Shown: positions 25,672-35,294 of the stretch, one piece after another
Layout of the letters: each line of letters begins with the position of its first letter
Position numbering within the stretch: the stretch's first letter is position 1
Assembly (NCBI GenBank): GCA_026706345.1
Contig: JAPOYX010000239.1
Coordinates: 1-46,924, forward strand
Length of the DNA: 46,924 nucleotides
DNA from: Gemmatimonadota bacterium
GTDB taxonomy: Bacteria > JAAXHH01
Reading direction: 5' to 3'
Notes under the pieces: model-generated
Seen by the model: the letters and a program-made list of their open reading frames with translations, nothing else
Database searches by the model: none
What the model was told of the DNA's origin: nothing
Position numbers and translations under genes: made by a program

Positions 25672-26385
25672 TCATCCGAATACGCCGTCTATCCGGGCGA
25701 TCCAGCCCGTCGTCGCGTCGCAGTACAACAGGTCGTCTCCGCAACGCGCCAGGCCGTGCGGTTCCGGATGATCCGGGCCGATATGGATCTCGTCGCGCAC
25801 TGTACCGGTCTCGATATCCATCTTGGCAATGACGCGGTCCACCTTGAATACCATCCACAGGGCATCGTCTTCGGTCCTTACGACACCGTGCCCGGCGTCG
25901 TAAGGCAACGGAATAACTCTTTTTACCGACCAGTCCGGGATACGAACCTGGGTAAGCGTTTTCTCCTGAAGCGTGCTGAGCCAGATCGTACCCTTTTCCA
26001 CGAAATCGTAATCCAGGCCATGGGTGCCTCCAGGGGCGGGCAGCGGCCGGCGAAGCAGCGTAGCTCCGGTCCGGGGATCGACCTTGAGTATCTCGCCCGT
26101 TCCGGCCGGAGCGTCGGTATCCTTCGGGAAGCGCCACCGGTCGCCCGGACCGTTCGCGGCCAGCCAGAGCCCTCCTTCGCCAAATGACATGCCGCTTGAA
26201 TTGGAGGATTCGGTCGGCAGCTCGCGGAGTATTCTGGATACGCCGTACTCGTGCGGAGCTTCCAGGGCCAGGAGTGCCACGCGATCGGTCAATTGATCCA
26301 CGACCCACAGGCCTTCGCCGGTGACCTGCAGGCCATTGGGCGCTCCGTAGGGCGCCCGCATGTATCGGGTAATGCCGGGGTTCAT
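25672..26385 (-). CDS. Beta-propeller protein, Vgb/SMP-30-like lyase or lactonase fold
   Basis: This 237-residue protein shows recurring blade motifs: GLWVVDQLTDRVALL, GLWLAANGPGD, TIWLSTLQEKT, ALWMVFKVDRVIAKMD and LYCDATTGWIARID. This fits a six-bladed propeller of the streptogramin lyase/SMP-30-like group. GTHGLDYDF and AGHGVVR contain His residues that could bind a metal. No signal peptide is visible. It is encoded 97 bases after the PhyH gene on the same strand, so the two may be co-expressed. Substrate and catalytic competence are not readable; the family also contains non-enzymatic members. Confidence 0.72.
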   Translation of the reverse strand: MNPGITRYMRAPYGAPNGLQVTGEGLWVVDQLTDRVALLALEAPHEYGVSRILRELPTESSNSSGMSFGEGGLWLAANGPGDRWRFPKDTDAPAGTGEILKVDPRTGATLLRRPLPAPGGTHGLDYDFVEKGTIWLSTLQEKTLTQVRIPDWSVKRVIPLPYDAGHGVVRTEDDALWMVFKVDRVIAKMDIETGTVRDEIHIGPDHPEPHGLARCGDDLLYCDATTGWIARIDGVFG

Positions 26386-26482
26386 AGCGGTTTCCTGGAT
26401 AATCGATTCTCGACTTAAAGGATCCAGAGGTCCTTTCGACTTCGTTCATTTAGTCCTGCGATACAGCATCCGCAACCGCAGA

Positions 26483-27451
26483 TCATTCCCGGTCCTTGAG
26501 GCGCGTCCAGCCCCTGCCCGGGTTATAGGGCTTCGCTTCGTGGTAGCGGTCCCGGAGTTCCCTGAAGGCTTCCGGCGTCCTGATCTCCCGCTCGGGACGA
26601 TTCGAATCCCGGATCACGAAGTCCGCCTCGCTCGGATAACAGGCCATGGTGACCGGGTCCCTTTCCGGTGTATACGTTTCCGGATCCTCCTCCGCGTTGT
26701 TCGGCGCGTCCATGGACTGATACCTCAGGTCGATGCTCCAGCGAACGATTTCGGAACGGTTCACAAAGGAAGCGTGGGGTGTAAGATTGGTCATGAACAG
26801 GACATTACCCAGTTTCATTTCCATGGGAATAGGTTTGTTCTCCGGCAATTCGTCCCCCGGGATCTCCAGGTAGCCTCCATGCCCGCCCGTGTAGTGCCGG
26901 AACACACCTTTCTTATGAGCGCCAGGTATTACGTATAGGCATCCGTTTTCCACAGTAGTATCGACCAGGGGGATCCAGCAGGTCACGATCAGGTGCCGGT
27001 CGCAATGGGGCAGGAAGTAACCGGAATCCTGGTGCCACGGCACTTCCGTCCGCTCATACTCGGGGATCTTGGGACGTATGCGATATGCGGAGGCCCCAAC
27101 GATGTCCGGTCCGATCAGGTCTGAAACACAGTCTACCAGTTTCGCGTTCCGCAACAGGGCCAGCATCGCCTCGCCGCTGAATCCGCCTCCACCCCGGCCC
27201 ATAATCATTCCCATGATCACCTGGCCGGCTTCTTCGGATTCCTTGTATATACGGGCGAGCCGGGTCTCGAAGCCCTCGTTCTCGTAAAGACCGGCCAATT
27301 TACCGTCGCCGTGCAGTTTCTTCGCTCCACGATCGACGATACCACTTAAGGCGGTTGTCAATGGACCCAGATCACCCGGCGCCAGCAATCCCGCCTTAAC
27401 CAGATATCCCCGCGCTCTGAACTGTGCGATTTCCGTCTGTGAAAAGCCCAA
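26483..27451 (-). CDS. Phytanoyl-CoA dioxygenase (PhyH) family protein, second copy
   Basis: The start is TTG at 27451, with GGGAGAGG a few bases upstream, and the 322-residue chain opens MGFSQTEIAQFRARGYLV as expected for PhyH. The Fe(II) ligands are in VPWHQDSGYF (His-x-Asp) and LTPHASFVNRS (distal His), with RWSIDLRY giving the 2-oxoglutarate-binding Arg. ENGCLYVIPGAHKKGVFRH is the conserved strand region. It is longer than the copy at 16130-16858 and not closely similar. Bacterial members hydroxylate diverse small molecules, so the substrate is open. It is separated from the ptsI stop by a structured 109-base gap. Confidence 0.9.
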   Translation of the reverse strand: MGFSQTEIAQFRARGYLVKAGLLAPGDLGPLTTALSGIVDRGAKKLHGDGKLAGLYENEGFETRLARIYKESEEAGQVIMGMIMGRGGGGFSGEAMLALLRNAKLVDCVSDLIGPDIVGASAYRIRPKIPEYERTEVPWHQDSGYFLPHCDRHLIVTCWIPLVDTTVENGCLYVIPGAHKKGVFRHYTGGHGGYLEIPGDELPENKPIPMEMKLGNVLFMTNLTPHASFVNRSEIVRWSIDLRYQSMDAPNNAEEDPETYTPERDPVTMACYPSEADFVIRDSNRPEREIRTPEAFRELRDRYHEAKPYNPGRGWTRLKDRE

Positions 27452-27477
27452 GGTACCTCTCCCGTACTTACTGGATG

Positions 27478-27548
27478 GGGCTCCGCGTGCCGCCCGCTCC
27501 TCGTACCGCCTACTCCGCGTGCGGCAGGACCTTCAGAACGCGGAGCCC
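27478..27548 (-). other. Overlapping inverted repeats between ptsI and phyH
   Basis: On the minus strand the arm GGGCTCCGCGT (27538-27548) can pair either with ACGCGGAG shortly after it or with ACGCGGAGCCC at 27478-27488. The ten-base CTCCGCGTGC is directly repeated on the plus strand at 27481-27490 and 27513-27522. The two hairpins exclude each other. No T tract follows, so this is not a standard terminator; it may still end or process the long ptsI transcript. Confidence 0.5.
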
Positions 27549-27560
27549 TCCAGCCAGCCG

Positions 27561-29321
27561 TCAGATCCGCAGCATGTCGGATACGTCCAACTCAGTCCTG
27601 GGCTGGTAGGGTTTCAGGAATCGCATGATCTCTTCCGACGTGGGCAGATCCAGGGCATCGCGCGTGATGGTCTTGAGCTCCTGGTAATCCGCCGACCGGA
27701 TCAGGCTCTTGATCTCCGGAATATCGATCGGGCTCATACTGAGTTCGTCAACGCCCAGGCCCAGCAGTATGCAGGCCGCCAGCGGATGAGCGGCCATGGC
27801 GCCGCACACCCCGACCCAGATATCGTTGTCGTGCGCGGCATCGATAATCGATGCGACCAGCCGGAGCACAGCCGGGTGGCACGGATTGTACAGAGAGGCG
27901 ATACTCGAATTGCCCCGATCGGCCGCCACCGTATACTGGATCAGATCGTTCGTTCCGATACTGAAAAAGTCCACTTCCTTCGCTAGATCATGGGCTGTAA
28001 GCGCGGCAGAAGGAATCTCGACCATGATCCCAACCGGCATCGATTGACCGACAGGCACCCCGTCTGTGAGCAATTCATCCCGCGCCTCATCAAGCAGCGC
28101 CTTTGCCCGTCGCAGTTCATGTACTCCGGAAATCATTGGAAACATGAGGCTTACGTTCCCCTCGACACTGGCTCGCAGGACGGCCCGCAACTGTACTTTG
28201 AACATTTCCGGACGATTGAGACAGAGTCGAATACCCCGCTGGCCGAGGGCGGGATTGGCTTCGTCCGGCATCTGCGTCGGCATCTTGTCCGCCCCGAGAT
28301 CCAACGTGCGTATGATTACGGCATGGGGCGCCATGCGTCGGGCGATATCCAGGTAGGTTCGGGTCTGTTCTTCTTCGGAGGGTAACTCGTTGCGAACCAG
28401 GTAGAGGAACTCGGTACGATACAGGCCTATGCCGTCCGCGCCATGATTCAAGACGTCTTCGAGTTCGGCCGGCAGTTCGATGTTTGCCGAAAGCTCGATA
28501 CGCCTGCCGTCCCGTGTCTCCGCCGGAAGATCATGAAGTTCCTGCAATTCATGCTCCAACACGGATAACTGGGACTGCGTTTCCTCGTACCTGCCGACGG
28601 TTTCGGGATCCGGGTCGAGATGGACCATCCCGGTGTTGCCGTCGATGATGATCATCATGCCATCGGTGATTTCCTGCGTGGCGATATTGGCGCCGACCAC
28701 CGCCGGCACGGCCAGACCACGGGCCACGATCGCCGTATGCGACGTCTGGCCTCCGGCGTCCGTTATGAATCCGCACACCGAATCCCGGTCGATTTCCGCC
28801 GTATCTGAAGGGGACAGGCTGTGGGCTACGAGCACAATCTTTTCTTCCGTGGCTTCGATCCGGGGCCGGGCGCTGCCCGTGAGTTTCGCCAGTACCCGGT
28901 AATGCACGTCTTCGAAATCCGCGGTCCTTTCACGGAAGAACGGATTCTCGATCGAGGAGTAACTGGATATCCATCCTCTCATCACATCGTCGAAAATATA
29001 CTCTGCATTGGTCTTTTCCCGACGGATACGGACGATGGTGACGTCCACGACTTCCGGATCCTCGAGCACTGCCTGGTGGGTACGGAAGATCTTCAGGATG
29101 TCCTGGTCGATATCAACCGCGATACGGCGCTGCAATTGGGTGAGGTCGTTCAACGCCTCGTCGACCGCGCCTCTGAATCGTTCGATCTCCTCTTCCACTT
29201 TGTCGGGAGGAACCGGGCGCTGGTGTATGGCGGCGAAACGGCGATTGTAGACGAAAGCGCGGCCGATGGCGATACCGGGTGACGCCGGAATGCCTTTCAG
29301 TGCGCGGCGCTCTTCGCTCAT
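27561..29321 (-). CDS. ptsI: Phosphoenolpyruvate-protein phosphotransferase (Enzyme I)
   Basis: The 586-residue protein is a full-length Enzyme I. The phosphorylated His is in GGQTSHTAIVARG near residue 190; GADGIGLYRTEFLY, VEIPSAAL, FFSIGTNDLIQYT and the catalytic Cys in VGVCGAMAAHP mark the PEP-binding barrel. It takes phosphate from PEP and passes it to HPr. It is the last gene of the long minus-strand cluster, with one base between the HPr stop and its ATG. No EIIA, EIIB or EIIC is in the window, so this pair looks regulatory or serves a permease encoded elsewhere. Confidence 0.96.
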   Translation of the reverse strand: MSEERRALKGIPASPGIAIGRAFVYNRRFAAIHQRPVPPDKVEEEIERFRGAVDEALNDLTQLQRRIAVDIDQDILKIFRTHQAVLEDPEVVDVTIVRIRREKTNAEYIFDDVMRGWISSYSSIENPFFRERTADFEDVHYRVLAKLTGSARPRIEATEEKIVLVAHSLSPSDTAEIDRDSVCGFITDAGGQTSHTAIVARGLAVPAVVGANIATQEITDGMMIIIDGNTGMVHLDPDPETVGRYEETQSQLSVLEHELQELHDLPAETRDGRRIELSANIELPAELEDVLNHGADGIGLYRTEFLYLVRNELPSEEEQTRTYLDIARRMAPHAVIIRTLDLGADKMPTQMPDEANPALGQRGIRLCLNRPEMFKVQLRAVLRASVEGNVSLMFPMISGVHELRRAKALLDEARDELLTDGVPVGQSMPVGIMVEIPSAALTAHDLAKEVDFFSIGTNDLIQYTVAADRGNSSIASLYNPCHPAVLRLVASIIDAAHDNDIWVGVCGAMAAHPLAACILLGLGVDELSMSPIDIPEIKSLIRSADYQELKTITRDALDLPTSEEIMRFLKPYQPRTELDVSDMLRI

Positions 29322-29322
29322 T

Positions 29323-29586
29323 TCACGCCTCCTGATCCTGGTCGAACATCTCGGTTATGGCCTTCAGCGCGTCTGTTTCATCGGGACCTTCAATCTCGAC
29401 GGTGATGGAACTGCCGTACTCGGCAGCCAGCATCATCACGCCCATGATGCTCTTTCCGTTCACCGGCACAGCGTCCTTGACCAGGGTGACTTCCGATTCG
29501 AACATGGAAGCCGTGCGGACCAGTTGCTCCGCGGGCCGCATGTGCAGACCCTTTCTGTTCTTAACGGAAACAGTTTTCCTTACCAA
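29323..29586 (-). CDS. ptsH: Phosphocarrier protein HPr
   Basis: This 87-residue protein starts at TTG (29586) as MVRKTVSVKNRKGLH, placing the phosphorylated His exactly at residue 15 in GLHMRPAEQ. Ser46 lies in VNGKSIMGVMML, the site modified by HPr kinase, which is encoded 38 bases upstream. The chain ends with the normal helix and an acidic tail. It relays phosphate from Enzyme I, and its Ser46 form should report energy or carbon state. The combination of His15, Ser46 and an adjacent hprK makes a complete two-site HPr switch. Confidence 0.96.
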   Translation of the reverse strand: MVRKTVSVKNRKGLHMRPAEQLVRTASMFESEVTLVKDAVPVNGKSIMGVMMLAAEYGSSITVEIEGPDETDALKAITEMFDQDQEA

Positions 29587-29624
29587 GGCGCTTCCCGATT
29601 CAGTCAGCCGTACGTGATCCGCGT

Positions 29625-30608
29625 CTATTCGTAATCTTCCCTGCGGTACCGGACTCTTTCGCCTTCCTTCATGACTTCCAGCACGCGCTGATTCAATATC
29701 GACGCCGGGTTTATTCCGACAACTTTAAGGAGATGCCGCAGCGCGACCACCTCGGAGATTACGGTCAGGTTTTTGCCCGGATTGATCGGAATGCGGACAT
29801 AGGGCAGTTCCGCGTCGAGCAACGTCGTGGTCTTCTCGTCGAGTGCCGTGCGTTCGTAGTCCCCATCGCTGTTCCAGTCTTCCAGGTTCACCACGACTTC
29901 TATCCGTTTACGTACGCGGATGCTCCGGATGCCGAACATGCGTGTGACGTCGATAATCCCGACCCCTCGAATTTCCATGAAATGCTGCGTTATCGTGTTG
30001 CTCGTCCCCATGACGATGCCGCGCCGCATCCGGTACGCGGTCACCACATCGTCAGCCACCAGCCTGTGGCCGCGTTCCACAAGATCGAGGGCCGTCTCGC
30101 TTTTGCCGATTCCGCTGCGGCCCGTAAACAGAAGCCCCACGCCGTAGACGTCGACCAGCGCGCCGTGTACCGTCGTCATCGGCGCGAAATAGGGCTCCAG
30201 GTACTCGATCAGCGAGTGTACGAAGGCATCCGTCGTCAGGGTGGTTCCCAGGACGGGCGTATCGAACCGCTCGGCGGTTTCGGTCAGTTCCGCCGGCGGC
30301 TCCATGCCCTTCGTAATGACCATGCAGGGGATGCCCATACCGAACAGCCGGACCAGCGACGCACGCCGCTGTTCTCCGGACAGGCTCTTCAGGTAGGTTA
30401 ATTCGGTTTCTCCCAGGATCTGAATCCTGTTGTTGGAAAACCTGTCGACAAAACCCGACAGCGCGAGTCCGGGCCGATTCGTCTCCGCGTTGGTTATCTT
30501 CCTGGAGAGTCCCGTTTCACCCGTCAGCGGCGACAGTTTCAGATCGACCTGTTCTACCAGGGACTTGATCAGCAGGGCGCGCGATTTCAAGGGCGATATC
30601 GTGGCCAT
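29625..30608 (-). CDS. hprK: HPr kinase/phosphorylase
   Basis: The 327-residue protein carries the HprK hallmark HGALVDVYGVGLLFTGRSGIGKSETALDL, here cited in parts: HGALVDVYGVG, Walker A GRSGIGKSE and the following GHRLVADDVV. MEIRGVGIIDV is the K/P-specific motif and NPASILNQRVLEVM closes the chain. It phosphorylates and dephosphorylates HPr at Ser46 according to ATP, phosphate and metabolite levels. In proteobacteria with this gene it usually neighbours ptsN and rapZ; neither is here, and HPr and Enzyme I follow directly. No clear Shine-Dalgarno precedes the ATG, so the start is moderately certain. Confidence 0.95.
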   Translation of the reverse strand: MATISPLKSRALLIKSLVEQVDLKLSPLTGETGLSRKITNAETNRPGLALSGFVDRFSNNRIQILGETELTYLKSLSGEQRRASLVRLFGMGIPCMVITKGMEPPAELTETAERFDTPVLGTTLTTDAFVHSLIEYLEPYFAPMTTVHGALVDVYGVGLLFTGRSGIGKSETALDLVERGHRLVADDVVTAYRMRRGIVMGTSNTITQHFMEIRGVGIIDVTRMFGIRSIRVRKRIEVVVNLEDWNSDGDYERTALDEKTTTLLDAELPYVRIPINPGKNLTVISEVVALRHLLKVVGINPASILNQRVLEVMKEGERVRYRREDYE

Positions 30609-30690
30609 CGGTCATTTTCAAGGAGATTGGTTTGGATCGATCCTGAATCGCCATTCCTAACGCTTCAAGACGCGTGCGTGCCGAAGCCTT

Positions 30691-30993
30691 TCAATGGCGC
30701 CTTACCCGGTGGTCGTGCAACTTGCCATTGTGCTTTTTCAACTGAGTTTCCATCTTGTTGACCGCCTGATCAAGTGCGGTATAGGCCTCGGCGTCCTCTT
30801 CCTTGCTGGTCAGGACGTGACCTCCGACATGCACGTTCAGTTCGACCATGTACCGGTATTTTTCTTGAGAGACAATAAGATCTGCGCTCAGAATATTGTC
30901 GCTGTAACGGTTCAATCGGTCCATCTCTCTATCAGCGTGCTGCTTGTATGCGTCTGCCAGTTCGCAGTGGCGGGCTGTCATGGTTTTCTGCAC
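30691..30993 (-). CDS. hpf: Ribosome hibernation promoting factor, short form
   Basis: The GTG at 30993 is chosen because GGAGG lies five bases upstream and the chain then reads MQKTMTARHCELADAYKQHA, like the HPF N-terminus. The 100-residue length matches short HPF/YfiA proteins, lacking the C-terminal dimerisation domain of long HPF. VELNVHVGGHVLTSKEEDAEAYTALDQAVNKMETQLKK contains the usual DMYAAID-like segment as AYTALDQAV. It binds the small subunit in stationary phase and blocks translation. Its position just after rpoN is the classic arrangement. Confidence 0.93.
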   Translation of the reverse strand: MQKTMTARHCELADAYKQHADREMDRLNRYSDNILSADLIVSQEKYRYMVELNVHVGGHVLTSKEEDAEAYTALDQAVNKMETQLKKHNGKLHDHRVRRH

Positions 30994-31024
30994 GGTCGCC
31001 TCCCTTCGCTGTGTTTCTTACGGG

Positions 31025-32500
31025 TTAGATCCTTCTGCGCATCCGCGCTATGGGTATCCCCAGGTTCTCGCGGTATTTCGCCACGGTCCGCCTTTTGATC
31101 TGCACACCCTCTTTCGAACGCAGGATCTCCTCGATGGCCTGATCACTCAGTGGTGCGTGCTCGTCTTCTTCCGCGATGATCCGGGCGATTCGGTCCTTGA
31201 CCGTCTTTGTCGCCAATTGGCCGGCCGGGGCTTCGTCCGTATGCTCCGATGACTTCTTCTGCAACCTGCCGTCAAAGAAAAACCTCAGCGCGTAAATCCC
31301 CCTGGGGGTTTGTATATACTTGCCCTGCGTTGCCCGGCTGACGGTCGTTACATGCAAACCTACCTTGTCAGCGACCTCCTGCAGAATCATCGGTTTGAGA
31401 CGGGACAAGCCCGAATCCAGGAATGCACGCTGCGCTTTGACGATGCAGTTCGTGACTTTCAACAGGGTAGACCGCCGTTGCTCGATGGAGTTCACGAAGT
31501 GGTTGGCCTCGGTCAGCTTCTGCCGCACGTACCGCCGGTCTTCTTCGGTGGAGTGCTCGCCCCGGCTCAGGATGGCCTGATAGGCATGGCTGACACGAAC
31601 CCTGGGCAAGTTGCGGTCGTTAAGGTATACGACGTATTCCCCCTCCATCTTTTCGACAACCAGATCGGGGTGTATGGAGATTACAGACGAATCGCTGATG
31701 GCCAACCCCGGGTGGGGGTTGAGTCCCGAGATCACATGCAGGGCATCCCCGACATCGTTCTGGGAAGTCCGGGTTTTCCTCCGAATTGCCGCAATGCGCC
31801 GCAGTTTGACGTCTCGCCAGTGTTCCGATACCATCCGGTATGCCAGCGATTCGCGCAGGTTCAGCGCATCCAACTGCAACATCAGGCACTCTCGCAGGTC
31901 CCGCGCGCCCACGCCGGTGGGTTCGAGGGTCTGTACGACCTTCAGAACCCGTTCGGCCTCGTCGAAAGGTACGCCGGACTCCAGCGCCAGATCCTGCAAC
32001 GGGACGTCCAGGAGGCCGCTGTCGTTCAGGTTGCCGATCAGGTATTCGCCGATTTCCCGATCCCGGACGGATAGTTCGAGAAGATGCAACTGCTCGATGA
32101 GGTGCTGGGTGAGCGTCGGGCCCGACTTCCCCTCGCGTTCCAGGATATGCTGGTCTTCCCGCTTTTCGGTCTCCTCGCGGGAATCCATCTGGTTGTGCAT
32201 GCCGTCACGTATGTAGGCATCCCAATCGACTTCGTCCCGGTCAGGCGTCATGTCCCCGGGATCGTCCTCGCGCGTCGGGTCCGGCTCCTCCGCCAGCGGT
32301 TCTCCCGCCGGTCCATCCTCCGGTCCGTCCTGTCCGTCTGGTTCGCCCGTCTCCTCCTCCAGTTCCAGCAGGGGGTTCTCCTCGATTTTCTCCTTGATCT
32401 CCTGCTCGAGTTCCACCGTGGTGAACTGCAGCAGTTTGAGCGAATACATCAACTGGGGAGAAAACTGCTGCCTTGTCTGCGGTTGGAGATGAAGTTCCAT
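31025..32500 (-). CDS. rpoN: RNA polymerase sigma-54 factor
   Basis: This 491-residue protein has the Gln/Leu-rich activator-response region I at its start (QTRQQFSPQLMYSLKLLQ, ENPLLELEEE), an acidic region II (about 50-110) and the core-binding domain. LHVTTVSRATQGKYIQTPRG is the helix-turn-helix region, and the RpoN box RRTVAKYRENLGIP is intact near the C-terminus. It directs transcription from -24/-12 promoters in response to enhancer-binding activators, none of which is in the window. It follows lptB after 15 bases and precedes hpf, an order seen in proteobacteria as well. Confidence 0.97.
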   Translation of the reverse strand: MELHLQPQTRQQFSPQLMYSLKLLQFTTVELEQEIKEKIEENPLLELEEETGEPDGQDGPEDGPAGEPLAEEPDPTREDDPGDMTPDRDEVDWDAYIRDGMHNQMDSREETEKREDQHILEREGKSGPTLTQHLIEQLHLLELSVRDREIGEYLIGNLNDSGLLDVPLQDLALESGVPFDEAERVLKVVQTLEPTGVGARDLRECLMLQLDALNLRESLAYRMVSEHWRDVKLRRIAAIRRKTRTSQNDVGDALHVISGLNPHPGLAISDSSVISIHPDLVVEKMEGEYVVYLNDRNLPRVRVSHAYQAILSRGEHSTEEDRRYVRQKLTEANHFVNSIEQRRSTLLKVTNCIVKAQRAFLDSGLSRLKPMILQEVADKVGLHVTTVSRATQGKYIQTPRGIYALRFFFDGRLQKKSSEHTDEAPAGQLATKTVKDRIARIIAEEDEHAPLSDQAIEEILRSKEGVQIKRRTVAKYRENLGIPIARMRRRI

Positions 32501-32515
32501 GGGTGTGTCTTCCGG

Positions 32516-33259
32516 TTATTCCAGGCGGAATCGCTCGCCGAGATAGATGCGGCGCGCTTCGGGATCGTCGGCCAGGGCTTCGGCCGTACCGGACAGGTAT
32601 ATACGGCCGTCGGCCATTATATAGGAACGGTCCGTAATCTGCAAAGTCTCCCGGACCATGTGATCCGTGACCAGTATACCCAGTTTCCTTTCCTTGAGGC
32701 GCCCGATGACTTCCTGTATATCTTCCACTGCAATAGGGTCGATCCCGGCAAAGGGTTCATCGAGCAGTATGAACTTCGGTTCGGTGACCAGAACCCGGCT
32801 GATCTCGGTTCTTCGCCGTTCGCCTCCCGACAGCGTATAGGCTCTATGCTTGGCCAGATGCGCAATGCCGAAATCCTCCAGCACAGCCTCCATTTTCTGG
32901 CGCCTGGCCTTGCGGGTCATGGGCAACGTCTCGAGAATGGACATCAGGTTCTGTTCCACCGTCATCCGCCGAAAGATCGAAGGCTCCTGGGCCAGATAAC
33001 CGATCCCGACGCGCGCGCGCCGATACATTGGCCACCGCGTAATCTCTCTTCTCTTCCCGGTTTCCCGATCCTCGATGAGCACCTGTCCGGACCTTGGCTT
33101 GACCATGCCGACGATCATATAGAACGAGGTGGTCTTCCCTGCCCCGTTGGGACCGAGCAGGCCGACCACCTCGCCCTGGTCTACGCGTAAGCTCACATCG
33201 TCAACGACGCGGTGATTCTGATAGGATTTTACCAGGTTCTCAGCTTGCAGGCACTGCAC
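32516..33259 (-). CDS. lptB: LPS export ABC transporter ATPase LptB
   Basis: I choose the GTG at 33259, beginning [14 protein letters not shown], because GGAGG lies just upstream, it follows the lptA stop by 13 bases, and the 247-residue length fits LptB. An in-frame ATG at 33328 would overlap lptA. Walker A is [14 protein letters not shown], signature [11 protein letters not shown], Walker [14 protein letters not shown] and the switch [10 protein letters not shown], all of the LptB type ([11 protein letters not shown]). It energises extraction of LPS from the inner membrane together with LptF and LptG, which are not in this window. Confidence 0.95.
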   Translation of the reverse strand: MQCLQAENLVKSYQNHRVVDDVSLRVDQGEVVGLLGPNGAGKTTSFYMIVGMVKPRSGQVLIEDRETGKRREITRWPMYRRARVGIGYLAQEPSIFRRMTVEQNLMSILETLPMTRKARRQKMEAVLEDFGIAHLAKHRAYTLSGGERRRTEISRVLVTEPKFILLDEPFAGIDPIAVEDIQEVIGRLKERKLGILVTDHMVRETLQITDRSYIMADGRIYLSGTAEALADDPEARRIYLGERFRLE

Positions 33260-33272
33260 GGGCCCTCCGCTT

Positions 33273-34523
<1,251 letters not shown>

Positions 34524-34545
34524 GACGTACGTATTTCTACGGTAC

Positions 34546-34574
34546 AATATACCTGAATTCCGGCTGGACGTCAA
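34546..34574 (-). promoter_or_regulatory. Internal promoter upstream of lptA
   Basis: On the minus strand TTGACG (34569-34574) and TATATT (34546-34551) are separated by 17 bases. Transcription would start about 15 bases before the ATG at 34523. It would allow lptA, lptB and rpoN onwards to be expressed apart from the upstream Kdo genes. Confidence 0.6.
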
Positions 34575-34624
34575 GGATAGGTCCCTTTGAGAAACAGCTG
34601 GCGAAGCGACGTACGGCAGCCCGG

Positions 34625-35236
34625 TCAGTTCGACTGCGCATCCGGTAGAAACTGGCCCTTGATGTTGCGGCGGATGATATACTGACGCATGCCCGGATCG
34701 GCTTCAAATCCATCGCCAGCAATGACATCCGTGTCCCCGGTCAATCTGACGGCGGCGTCCGTTTCGATACGGTTCTTCGCGTTTACCCAGGTCAGGGAAT
34801 CAGTTTCCAGGGTGCCGCGTTCCGTGCTGTGGACCGTTACGCCGCCCCTGACGCGCAGGTCGTGGGTCTGCCCGTCGATCTCACCCTGCTCAGCTTCGAG
34901 TGTCGAGGCCAGGCTGCCGTCTTTTTCGTAAAACTCGACATGGACTCCCCCGTCCATGATGGTAACGTTTGTTTCCGAAAAATACAGACGGTGGCCGGCC
35001 TGGATCGTGGCTTCCTGCCGGCCGTGCCGGCTCAGGTAGATCGTCGTATTCCATGCCTCCTGATCCGGAAGGATATCCTGGTTGCCGCTCTCCACCACCT
35101 GCTGATCGACGGATCGACAGGCAGCCGAGCATACAACTGTAGCTATGAACAGGTACGACAGCCAGAAGCGGGCGTGCCTTTCTGCGTCGCGAAACTTCGG
35201 GTGAGGCCAAATCCGGGGAATAGGCAAAGTCGACAT
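34625..35236 (-). CDS. lptC: LptC-family LPS export protein
   Basis: This 203-residue protein has a single N-terminal hydrophobic segment (ARFWLSYLFIATVVCSAAC, about 22-40) with a possible lipobox cysteine, then an LptC beta-jellyroll: WNTTIYLSRHGRQEATIQAGHRLYF, GGVHVEFYEKDG, AEQGEIDGQTHDLRVRGGVTV and a C-terminal GDGFEADPGMRQYII. It links the LptBFG complex to LptA. It lies 101 bases before lptA and after the acyltransferase. TATATT ends five bases before the ATG, so the internal transcript would have no leader. Confidence 0.85.
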   Translation of the reverse strand: MSTLPIPRIWPHPKFRDAERHARFWLSYLFIATVVCSAACRSVDQQVVESGNQDILPDQEAWNTTIYLSRHGRQEATIQAGHRLYFSETNVTIMDGGVHVEFYEKDGSLASTLEAEQGEIDGQTHDLRVRGGVTVHSTERGTLETDSLTWVNAKNRIETDAAVRLTGDTDVIAGDGFEADPGMRQYIIRRNIKGQFLPDAQSN

Positions 35237-35241
35237 GCCTG

Positions 35242-35270
35242 AATATACCTTGCATTGCCTGGAGGTGCAA
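35242..35270 (-). promoter_or_regulatory. Possible internal promoter at the lptC start
   Basis: TATATT at 35242-35247 is preceded after 17 bases by TTGCAC (35265-35270), which keeps only the TTG of the consensus. The -10 is five bases from the ATG at 35236, so any transcript would be leaderless. Confidence 0.4.
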
Positions 35271-35294
35271 GATCAAGTTGCGGTCGAAGGCCTG

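Noticed and set aside
34524-34574. TTG at 34574 as the lptA start
   Set aside because: It coincides with the -35 box of a good promoter whose transcript would begin downstream of it; ATG 34523 is preferred.
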